From positions 21,121-85,120 of the forward strand of contig CAMYKU010000024.1 of assembly GCA_947259105.1 (NCBI GenBank): DNA of 64,000 nt, read 5' to 3'. Origin of the DNA: an uncultured Alphaproteobacteria bacterium (GTDB lineage: Bacteria > Pseudomonadota > Alphaproteobacteria > UBA8366 > JADFVY01). Positions 1 through 8,102 of this stretch are shown piece after piece. The notes beneath the pieces are model-generated. The model saw only the letters and a list, made by a program, of their open reading frames with translations, did no database searches and was not told the origin of the DNA. Within the stretch, counting starts at the first letter, position 1. Each line of letters opens with the position of its first letter. The position numbers and the translations under genes are program-made.

Positions 1-963
1 GGGGTCGTAGGTCAGCGTTTCCTCCCAGTAGGCGATCGCCTGCGAGATATCCTGACGAAATGCGCGGACGCCCTGCTCGTAGGTCTGGTCCGCAAGGCGG
101 GTCTTGACCGCTGCAAGCGCCGCCGCCGACGGACTGTCGGAATCGCCCGAATATTTCACCGCGAACTCGAGGTGCCGCAACGATTGCCGGAGTTCGCCGT
201 CGCGATACAGCGCGAGGCCGGCTTTCTCGTGGGACAGGGCCAGCATCTCCACCGCCTTGTCATCCCCCGGATGGTCGACGAGATATGACTCCGCGTAGGC
301 GATCAGATTAAGGTAGGTGCCCGCCTTGACGTTGGCGACGGCCTGATCGAGCGGTTGCTGCTGTGCCACCTTGCCGCCCTCTTCGCTGTTGCCCGGCGCG
401 ATCTTGACGGTCGGTGGCGGGGCCGCAGATGGCTCCGGTTTCGCGGCGGGCTTCGGCAAATCGCGTGGCGGCGGGCTCGGCGCCGTCACGGGACCCGCCA
501 TCTGGGCAGGGGCCTCGGGGTAGGCCGTCTTCGTCGGGGCCTCGGGACCGCCCATCTTCGGGCGATTGCCGCGATTGCTCTGAAGCTCGAGCTGCCGCAG
601 CCGGCGCAACGCACCCTCATGCTGCGGGTCGTAGGCGAGAACCGCTACATATTCCTGCTGTGCCTCTCGATTGCTCCGCTTGGCCGCAGCCTCGGCCTTT
701 TGGTAGTGAATGTCGGCAAGGCGCTTGGTCTCGGCCTCGACGGAGCGCCGCATCTCGACGATTTCAGGGTCGCGGGGGTTGAGCGTCTCCAGGATCTTCA
801 GCTGGACCAGGGCCTCTGCGAGATTGCCCTGCCGGGTCAATTCCTCGGCCTGTTGCTTGCGGCCCGCCACGTTGGACGTGCCGGGGAGGGTCAGTTGCGC
901 ACACGCCGCCGTCAGGCCTGCGACCAAAAGAAAAGCCGATGCCCGTCCCGCGAATCGGATCAT
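1..963 (-). CDS. TPR-containing lipoprotein, 3' end outside window
   Basis: Minus-strand reading MIRFAGRASAFLLVAGLTAACAQLTLPGTSNVAGRKQQAEELTRQGNLAEALVQLKILETLNPRDPEIVEM...; lipobox LTAAC and TPR-like helices; open to the window edge so absent from the ORF track. Confidence 0.7.
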   Translation of the reverse strand, partial: MIRFAGRASAFLLVAGLTAACAQLTLPGTSNVAGRKQQAEELTRQGNLAEALVQLKILETLNPRDPEIVEMRRSVEAETKRLADIHYQKAEAAAKRSNREAQQEYVAVLAYDPQHEGALRRLRQLELQSNRGNRPKMGGPEAPTKTAYPEAPAQMAGPVTAPSPPPRDLPKPAAKPEPSAAPPPTVKIAPGNSEEGGKVAQQQPLDQAVANVKAGTYLNLIAYAESYLVDHPGDDKAVEMLALSHEKAGLALYRDGELRQSLRHLEFAVKYSGDSDSPSAAALAAVKTRLADQTYEQGVRAFRQDISQAIAYWEETLTYDP

Positions 964-1964
964 GGCACCACCATACCCTCGAAGACGTCGAGGCGCTTGG
1001 CGAAGGCGACCAGGTCGTCCCCGCAATACACCTGCGAGCGCCTCAACGCGAGCGGATGTGCGAAAGCCGGGTTGCCGCCCGAGGTAACTGTTGCGCCGAG
1101 GCGGAAGCCCTCCACCTCCAGCGCGTCGAGCACCACATCGTTCTCGGCGCCATAGGGAAACGCGAATGTATGAACCGGGATGTCGAGATGTTTCCTGATC
1201 GCCCTGGTGGGATTTCTCACCTCCTCGCGAATCCGTTCGCGGTACGCCGCTTTGCTTTCGCCGGCCTCGCGCAAGGTGAGGTTCGAATGGGTCTTGGAAT
1301 GAGGCTGGATATCGACCAGCCCCGACGCGGTCATCTCCTTCATTTCCGCCCAATTCAGTGCCGCCGGCGCGCCGACGAAATCGGTGTAGACGAAGACCGT
1401 GGCCTTGTAGCCGAATTCGCGCAGCACCGGGTAGGCGACCTGGTGGACGGATTTGTAACCGTCGTCCATGGACAGGATGACGGGTTTGCGAGGCATCGGT
1501 CCCTTGCCTTCGACGAAGTCGGCCAGATCGGAAAAGCTCACCACCGTGAAGCCGTTGTCCCGAAGGTATTCCAGCTGGCTCCTGAAGGTCGTCCCGGAAA
1601 CGGACAGCAGGTCGCATTCCCGGTCTCCCGGCACGAACCGGTGATAGGTCAGGATCGCGACCTTCTTGTAGCCGTTGCGATAAATTCCGGCAGGGTCGGC
1701 CGGCCGCAGGGGAATGACCACCTGCTGGCCGGGCCAGACGCGGTCGATCTCGTTGAATTCTGCAATCACCCAAAGTTTTCCGGGGTCGCCCAGAAAGGCG
1801 TCCGCGAGACCACCCAGCGTATCGCCCCAACCGGCGGACACGACGACGAAATCGTCGCTGCGGGCAACGACGTTTGTGGTGCAACCCGACAGAAGAATTC
1901 CTGCCGTCAGTGCGATCACTACCGCAGCAGCGTCACGCCTCAGGCGCCTCCGTATACGGCTCAT
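960..1964 (-). CDS. LysM-domain polysaccharide deacetylase lipoprotein
   Basis: MSRIRRRLRRDAAAVVIALTAGILLSGC lipoprotein signal; GDTLGGLADAFLGDPGKLWVIAEFNEID LysM-like; LTYHRF, SMDDGYKSV, FAFPYG deacetylase motifs. Confidence 0.8.
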   Translation of the reverse strand: MSRIRRRLRRDAAAVVIALTAGILLSGCTTNVVARSDDFVVVSAGWGDTLGGLADAFLGDPGKLWVIAEFNEIDRVWPGQQVVIPLRPADPAGIYRNGYKKVAILTYHRFVPGDRECDLLSVSGTTFRSQLEYLRDNGFTVVSFSDLADFVEGKGPMPRKPVILSMDDGYKSVHQVAYPVLREFGYKATVFVYTDFVGAPAALNWAEMKEMTASGLVDIQPHSKTHSNLTLREAGESKAAYRERIREEVRNPTRAIRKHLDIPVHTFAFPYGAENDVVLDALEVEGFRLGATVTSGGNPAFAHPLALRRSQVYCGDDLVAFAKRLDVFEGMVVP

Positions 1965-3537
1965 TTTGGTCCCCCAATGCCTCCGCCATTTGATTGAACT
2001 CTGCGAACACCAGCCCCAGCTCGTCGTTCCGGTTCTCCGAGATGCGGCAGTCGAAATTGCCTTTCGAAATCTCCTGCAGCGAGACGCGCAGCGTGCGGAT
2101 TGGCCGCGACAGCAGCTGGGCGAGTCCGTACGACACGAGCCCAACCGCAAGCACGGTGACCGCACCGAGGATGATGAACAGGGTGCGCGTCGTGTCTGCG
2201 ACCGCCTGCAGCGAGGTCTGCACCACGCCGAGATGGACGCGGCCGACTTCCTTGTCCGAGAACAGGATCGGCGCATCGAATTCGAGCACCGGCGTCTCGC
2301 CCGACAGTCCGACTTCATTTACGACAACGCCGTCCCTGTCGTACACGCGCGTTGCGGACTCGGGAGGCGCATAGACCTTGCCGAGCTGCGCCGGATCGCT
2401 CGATCCCTTGATCACGCCCTGATGGTCGAGCACCGACAAATACTCGAAGCTCTGGCCGCGTATTGCTTCGTTGACGAAGATCTCGATCGCCACCCACTCC
2501 TCGCCGAGTACCGGGACCGCGGTCTCGGTCGCGATGAACTTGACCAGAGACACGCCGGAATCGATGGCAAAGTCGGTCAGCTCCTGCTTTTGCTTGGCTT
2601 CAATGAAGTAGATGGCGACGGCCATGGTCACCGCCACGATGATGGTCGATAGCAGCGCCCAGCGTATGCGGAGCGGAATGATGCGCGGGCGTTCGCCGCT
2701 TTCGGCATATTCCTCGATGGCCCTGAGCTCGCGCCGCAACGCCCGTGCGAGATCGTGACCGGACTGGAAGCGCCGTTCCGGCGCCTTGGCGATCAGTTTG
2801 CCGATGATGTGCTGCACGCCGGCCGGAAGATCGGGGGCCACCTGGGTAATCGGAGGGGGCTCCTCCTGGGTGATCTTGAACAGCAGCGTCGCCATGGTGT
2901 TGCTGTCGAACGGCTTCTGGCCGCTGCACAGCAGATAGAGAATCACGCCAACCGAGAAGAGGTCCGAACGTCCGTCGACCTTCTGGCCCATCACCTGTTC
3001 CGGCGACATGTACTGCGGTGTGCCCAGGACGGTTCCGACCTGCGTTTTCTGGGCGGCGTCGGGGTCGTCGATGTGGGCGATGCCGAAATCGGCGATCTTG
3101 ATCGTCTTGCCGTCCGGCAGCAACAGGATGTTGTTTGGCTTGACGTCACGATGGACGACACCGCGGTCGTGCGCGTAATGCAGCGCGTCGGCCAACTGGA
3201 TGCCGATCGCCAGCACCCGATCCAGCGGCATCGGCGTTCCCGGTTGAATCGAGTCGCCGAGCGGCGTGCCGTCGATCAGCTCGATGACGATATACGGCCG
3301 ATTGTCGACCTGCCCGACATCGTAAACGGTGACAATGTTGGGGTGCGAAAATGCACCCGCCGCCTTTGCCTCGCGCATGAACCGGCCGAGGTAGTCCTCG
3401 TCCACGCACCATTCCGGTTTGAGGACCTTGACCGCCAGGGTACGCCCGATCTCAGGATCGTAGGCCTTGTAGACCTCCGCCATCGAGCCTTCCCCGATCA
3501 ACTCCTGGATCTGGTATCTGCCTAACTGCTCAAACAT
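1933..3537 (-). CDS. Serine/threonine protein kinase with transmembrane and HAMP domain
   Basis: LGRYQIQELIGEGSMAEVYKAYDPEIGRTLAVKVLK, VVHRDVKPNNILLL, IADFGIA, GTPQYMSPEQ; C-terminal TM plus RPIRTLRVSLQEISKGNFDCRI HAMP. Confidence 0.9.
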   Translation of the reverse strand: MFEQLGRYQIQELIGEGSMAEVYKAYDPEIGRTLAVKVLKPEWCVDEDYLGRFMREAKAAGAFSHPNIVTVYDVGQVDNRPYIVIELIDGTPLGDSIQPGTPMPLDRVLAIGIQLADALHYAHDRGVVHRDVKPNNILLLPDGKTIKIADFGIAHIDDPDAAQKTQVGTVLGTPQYMSPEQVMGQKVDGRSDLFSVGVILYLLCSGQKPFDSNTMATLLFKITQEEPPPITQVAPDLPAGVQHIIGKLIAKAPERRFQSGHDLARALRRELRAIEEYAESGERPRIIPLRIRWALLSTIIVAVTMAVAIYFIEAKQKQELTDFAIDSGVSLVKFIATETAVPVLGEEWVAIEIFVNEAIRGQSFEYLSVLDHQGVIKGSSDPAQLGKVYAPPESATRVYDRDGVVVNEVGLSGETPVLEFDAPILFSDKEVGRVHLGVVQTSLQAVADTTRTLFIILGAVTVLAVGLVSYGLAQLLSRPIRTLRVSLQEISKGNFDCRISENRNDELGLVFAEFNQMAEALGDQNEPYTEAPEA

Positions 3538-3935
3538 TGACCGCACGCATGCTTTCGTTGAAACCGTGGTCGGCCGGACAGGCCATCCGGTTCCCATTCC
3601 AGCGGCCCCGGCCCCTCATCGCAAGAGGCCGGACCGCCGACGCCGGCGACTCTATAAGATTACGCCTGGCTTGTGTACCTGTGATTGGGGCCGCCCGGCA
3701 AATAACCGGCCGGCCGGACCGGCGCCGGCCGCCCGGCACAGGGTGTTCGGCCGTTCCGAAACCTGCGGAAAACCCCTTTGCATGGGCTCGTTTCGCGCAT
3801 GCTGCATTGCTGCGCCGCGGGGCTTGAAGGCAGTTGCGTATCCCGGGAGACTGTCGGGGCGCGCAACCGGGCACGGCAACGACGCGCGCCGGGCAATCCG
3901 GACGATTCCGTCATGTCTGCGGTTTCGGGAAAGAT

Positions 3936-4011
3936 TGGCGTCCCCTAGGGGAATCGAACCCCTGTTTCCGGCGTGAGAGGCCGGCGTCCTGGACCGCTAG
4001 ACGAAGGGGAC
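3936..4011 (-). tRNA. tRNA-Glu (anticodon CTC)
   Basis: Minus strand GTCCCCTTCGTCTAGCGGTCCAGGACGCCGGCCTCTCACGCCGGAAACAGGGGTTCGATTCCCCTAGGGGACGCCA; intact cloverleaf arms, encoded CCA, anticodon loop CTCTCAC. Confidence 0.95.
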
Positions 4012-4215
4012 GCTGGTGCGGCCGTCCTGTGGACGGGTGCTGTGTTTACCGGAGATCGGGACGGCGATCAAGGATTTCAAGCGGCCCCGGCGGCGGCGGC
4101 GCGAATCGCATTGACGGGTATGGCGCACCCGTGGGAAGAGTCCGGGGTTCCGGCCGCCGCGTCACCTTATCACGCGCGGCGCCGGGTCGGCGGCGGCGAG
4201 GCACAGGAGGCCCCC

Positions 4216-5184
4216 ATGGCGGAGGAGAGGCGGCGGTTCCGGCCGGTATCGGGAAACGTGCTGCCGCGTTTTGCCGGAATCGCGACCTTCATGCGCCTGC
4301 CGCACGTCGAGGACTGGACCGATGTGGAGATCGGCCTGATCGGGGTGCCCTGGGACGGCGGCACCACCAACCGCGCCGGCGCCCGCCACGGCCCGCGGCA
4401 GATCCGCGATTCATCGACGATGATGCGCAACGTTCACCACGTCAGCCGGATCCGCCCCTTCGAGGCGGCGAACTGCGCCGACCTCGGCGACGTGCAGGTC
4501 AACCCGATCGACCTCGAGGAGTCGCTGCAGCTGGTCGAGGCCTATTACCGGCGCGTGCAGGCGGCCGGAATCCTGCCGCTGACCGCCGGCGGCGACCATC
4601 TGATCAGCCTGCCGATCCTGCGCGCGCTGGCCGCCGACGGACCGGTCGGCATGGTCCATTTCGACGCCCACACCGATACCTGGGACCGCTATTTCGGCGA
4701 CCACCGCTACACCCACGGCACGCCGTTCCGCCGCGCCATCGAGGAGGGCGTGCTGGACCCGAAGCGCACCGTGCAGATCGGCATCCGCGGCTCGCTCTAC
4801 GGCGAGAAGGACCATGAATGGGGCTTAGAGCAGGGCATCCGCGTGATCACCATCGAGGAGTATTACGAGATCGGCGTCGAGGCGGTGATCGCCGAGGCGC
4901 GCCGCGTCGCCGGCGACGGCCCGACCTATGTCAGCTTCGACGTCGACGGGCTCGACCCGGTCTATGCGCCGGGCACCGGTACACCGGAGATCGGCGGCTA
5001 TTCGACCCGCGAGGCGCAGCGCATGCTGCGTGGCCTCAAGGGGCTCGACATCGTCGGCGGCGACGTCGTCGAGGTCTCGCCGCCGTTCGATCCGACCGGC
5101 ATGACGGCGCTTGTCGGCGCCACCATGATGTACGAGATCCTCTGCGTCATGGCCGACCGCATCGCCCGCCGCAAGGCGGGCTGA
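4216..5184 (+). CDS. Agmatinase/arginase (ureohydrolase) family protein
   Basis: GVPWDGGTTNRAGARHGPRQIR, GGDHLISLPILRAL, VHFDAHTDTW, SFDVDGLDPVYAPGTGTPEIGG metal-binding motifs. Confidence 0.9.
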   Translation: MAEERRRFRPVSGNVLPRFAGIATFMRLPHVEDWTDVEIGLIGVPWDGGTTNRAGARHGPRQIRDSSTMMRNVHHVSRIRPFEAANCADLGDVQVNPIDLEESLQLVEAYYRRVQAAGILPLTAGGDHLISLPILRALAADGPVGMVHFDAHTDTWDRYFGDHRYTHGTPFRRAIEEGVLDPKRTVQIGIRGSLYGEKDHEWGLEQGIRVITIEEYYEIGVEAVIAEARRVAGDGPTYVSFDVDGLDPVYAPGTGTPEIGGYSTREAQRMLRGLKGLDIVGGDVVEVSPPFDPTGMTALVGATMMYEILCVMADRIARRKAG

Positions 5185-5200
5185 GGCGCCGGGCCCGGAC

Positions 5201-6205
5201 ATGAACGCTGGCGACACAGGTGGACGGAACCGCGCGGCGCGGCTGACCGGGGCGCTGATCGCCCTGGCGCTCGCCGTGCTGCCGGTCGTGCCGGCCGAGG
5301 CGGAACCCTTGCGGCTCGGCCATCAGAGTTGGCTTGCGCCCGGCCCGTTCTTCATCGCCCGGGACAAGGGCTGGTTCGCCGAGGAAGGGGTCGAGGTCGA
5401 GCTGGTGACTATTGAGGATGTGGCGAACCGCGCCGCGGCGCTGGCGACGGGCAAGCTCGACGCCATGGTGGCCCCGGTCGACGCCACGATCCTGCACCTC
5501 ACGCCGAAGACGGAGCTGCGCATCGTGTTCGCGGTCTCGGAGTCGCGCGGTGCGGACGGGTTGGTGGCGACCACGGACATCGAGACCGTCGCGGACCTCA
5601 TCGGCAAGCGCGTCGCCATGGCGCCCGGTTCCAGCGGGCAGTTCTATCTGAACGTGCTGCTGCACGAGGCGGGGCTGACCCAGAGCGACGTGACCGTCGT
5701 ACCGCTGGCGCCGGGCGGCGCCGGCCACGCTTTCGAGACCGGCGAGGTCGACGCCGCGATTACCTGGGAGCCGTGGCTGAGCCGGACCCGCGAGGCGGAC
5801 CGTGGGCATGTCCTCGCCGACACGTCACAGCGGCCGGGCCTGCTGATCGAGGCGGTGGTGGCTAGGGCCGGGCCGCTGCAAGACCGGACGGCGGAATTCG
5901 CCGCCCTTTACCGGGCCTGGCAGCGCGCCGTCGTCTTCGCGCGCGAGAATCCCGAGGAGGCCGACCTGATCATGGCGGCCGGCATCGGCCGCTGGCTGCG
6001 GCATCCCAAGATTGTCGCGGAAATGCGCGCCGGCATCGCCTGGTACGACGGCGCGGCCAATGCGGCGCTGTTCGGCGGGCCCGGCCGGCCGGGTCCGCTG
6101 GCAGGCGCCGTCGGCCGCGCGATCGAGATCTGGGAAGGATTCGGCAAGCTGCAGGTCAAACTGCAGCCGCGGGACCTGATCAGCTATGCCGTCGTGCAAT
6201 GGTAG
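5201..6205 (+). CDS. ABC transporter substrate-binding protein, NrtA/SsuA/ThiY-like
   Basis: Signal peptide then LRLGHQSWLAPGPFFIARDKGWFAEEGVEVELVTIEDVANRAAALATGKLDAMV. Confidence 0.8.
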   Translation: MNAGDTGGRNRAARLTGALIALALAVLPVVPAEAEPLRLGHQSWLAPGPFFIARDKGWFAEEGVEVELVTIEDVANRAAALATGKLDAMVAPVDATILHLTPKTELRIVFAVSESRGADGLVATTDIETVADLIGKRVAMAPGSSGQFYLNVLLHEAGLTQSDVTVVPLAPGGAGHAFETGEVDAAITWEPWLSRTREADRGHVLADTSQRPGLLIEAVVARAGPLQDRTAEFAALYRAWQRAVVFARENPEEADLIMAAGIGRWLRHPKIVAEMRAGIAWYDGAANAALFGGPGRPGPLAGAVGRAIEIWEGFGKLQVKLQPRDLISYAVVQW

Positions 6206-6247
6206 CGCCGTTTCCGACTACGTTGAATCGGCCCCGGCCGTGCGGAT

Positions 6248-6403
6248 TCAGCGGCGGAATCTTCCGCGTGCCGCGTCCTCGATCTCGTATGGTGCGATGC
6301 CGATATCCTCAAGCTGGCGTGCGCTCAGCTTCGAGAGTTCGGTCACGGTCTTGCGATAGGCGCGCCAACGCCGGAAATCGCTGTTGATGCGGTTGACAAT
6401 CAT
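6248..6403 (-). CDS. DUF1127 domain-containing small protein
   Basis: MIVNRINSDFRRWRAYRKTVTELSKLSARQLEDIGIAPYEIEDAARGRFRR matches the DUF1127 pattern (LSxRxLxDIGI). Confidence 0.8.
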   Translation of the reverse strand: MIVNRINSDFRRWRAYRKTVTELSKLSARQLEDIGIAPYEIEDAARGRFRR

Positions 6404-6576
6404 GGGTGGCCCCTCGGCTCGGGTGAAAACGTAAAACCAATCTACGGGCAATGTATGGTCGATGCCGGGGCGCGAGAATTGATATTTTTGCAGGGCAGCA
6501 ATCCGAGGCGCGAATGCCTCATTTTAACCATATTTTAACCGGCCATGGAGATTTGCTGCACTGCAGCAATATCGAT

Positions 6577-7722
6577 CTACCAACCGTTGACGCGATCCCA
6601 TTCCTCGATGACCGATCCGGTCTCGTCGAGGACGTGGTAACGGTCGTGCGCGGCGGCGGTCATGCAGACGTGGTTCGGGAAGACGCGGATGCGGCTGCCG
6701 ACGGGAAATTCCTCCCATGGCGGCTCCGCGCCGCCGGGCAGCGCGAGCTGGCCGTGCTCCTGGCTGACCGCGGCGAGGTACATCCGGTCGGGCCGCGGCG
6801 TGCCGCCCTCGCCCATCGCGGTGCCGTAGCCGGTTTCGTTATCGAATTCGGACGGGCCGATATCCTTCGACATGGCGAGCCCGCCGGCATCGACGATGAT
6901 GCGTTTCGTCCGGCGGTTATGGCCGATCACGCTGGCGAGGACCGTGACCGCGATATGGTCCCAGCTGCACGAGCCGATCAGCGCCTGGTCGACGTCGCCG
7001 AACATGTAGACGCCGGGGCGCATCTCGGTCACGCCGTCCAGGTTTTTCGCATGGCGCGCCGTCGGCGTCGAGCCCGCCGAGACCACCGGGCACGGCAGGC
7101 CGGCCGCACGCAGCAGTTCCGCCGCCTTCACGATTCCGGCGCGTTCCGCCTCGGCAACCGCCTTGATCCCCTTCGCCGAAGTACTGTGGTAGGATTGTCC
7201 GGCATGGGTCAGCACGCCGCGCAGTTCCAGCGCCGCCGACTTGTGGATGACACGGCCCAGGTTGACGATGTCGTCGGCCTCGCTGACCGGGTCCAGCCCG
7301 CAGCGCCCGGCGCCGGTATCGATCTCGATCATCATCGGAAACTTGCGGCCCAGCTTGGCGGCCCGGATGGCGGTCTCGGCCGCGGCGCCCATGTTGTCGG
7401 TCAAAAGGATCAGCGCGTCGCCCATCTCCTGGATCGCCGCCGCCTCGCCGATCTTCGAGGGCACGAATCCCACGGCATAGAGAATGTCGCGGAAGCCGCG
7501 CTCCGCGAAGTAGTGGGCCTCCTTGAGCGTCGAGACGGTGATGCCGCCGAAATGGCCGGCGGTCGCCAGCTGCGCCACGTCCGCCGATTTGGCGGTCTTC
7601 ATATGCGGGCGCAGGCGCACGCCCAGCTTCTTCATACGCGCGGCCATCAGCCGGCAGTTGGACTCCAGCACCGCGCGGTCGAGCATCAGGCAGGGGGTCG
7701 AAAGCGAATCGAAGTGTTCCAT
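6577..7722 (-). CDS. Alanine racemase N-terminal domain / DSD1-family PLP enzyme (D-threonine aldolase-like)
   Basis: LSTPCLMLDRAVLESNCRLMAARMKKLGVRLRPHMKTAKSADVAQLATAGHFGGITVSTLKEAHYF. Confidence 0.82.
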   Translation of the reverse strand: MEHFDSLSTPCLMLDRAVLESNCRLMAARMKKLGVRLRPHMKTAKSADVAQLATAGHFGGITVSTLKEAHYFAERGFRDILYAVGFVPSKIGEAAAIQEMGDALILLTDNMGAAAETAIRAAKLGRKFPMMIEIDTGAGRCGLDPVSEADDIVNLGRVIHKSAALELRGVLTHAGQSYHSTSAKGIKAVAEAERAGIVKAAELLRAAGLPCPVVSAGSTPTARHAKNLDGVTEMRPGVYMFGDVDQALIGSCSWDHIAVTVLASVIGHNRRTKRIIVDAGGLAMSKDIGPSEFDNETGYGTAMGEGGTPRPDRMYLAAVSQEHGQLALPGGAEPPWEEFPVGSRIRVFPNHVCMTAAAHDRYHVLDETGSVIEEWDRVNGW

Positions 7723-8102
7723 GGCCGGGATCATATCGGAAGGGCGACCATCCACAACGAATTTCCGCAACCCCAAACCCGGCGCGCCGCCGGGCGACCC
7801 GCCATCGCACGGAACAACCCCATGCAAAGGCGTTTTCTGCGGCTTTCAGCGCCCGCCCGCGCCCCCCCCGCCATGGGTGGCATTCAATCGCGACCGACCG
7901 GCGCCGGAATCCTCTTTCCGCGCGGGAGCAGGCTGAGAAACGGTATGGCGAAGGGCGCGACACGGTTCTCCCGGCGGCCCGCATGCCGCAGCACTTCGAC
8001 CGCCTCTTGCCCCACAGCAGATGGCGGTGCATATAAATCCCTGGACAGAAACGTCTCCTTGTTTCACCGGACATCCCGGAACCACACGGGCGGAGCGGCG
8101 GC

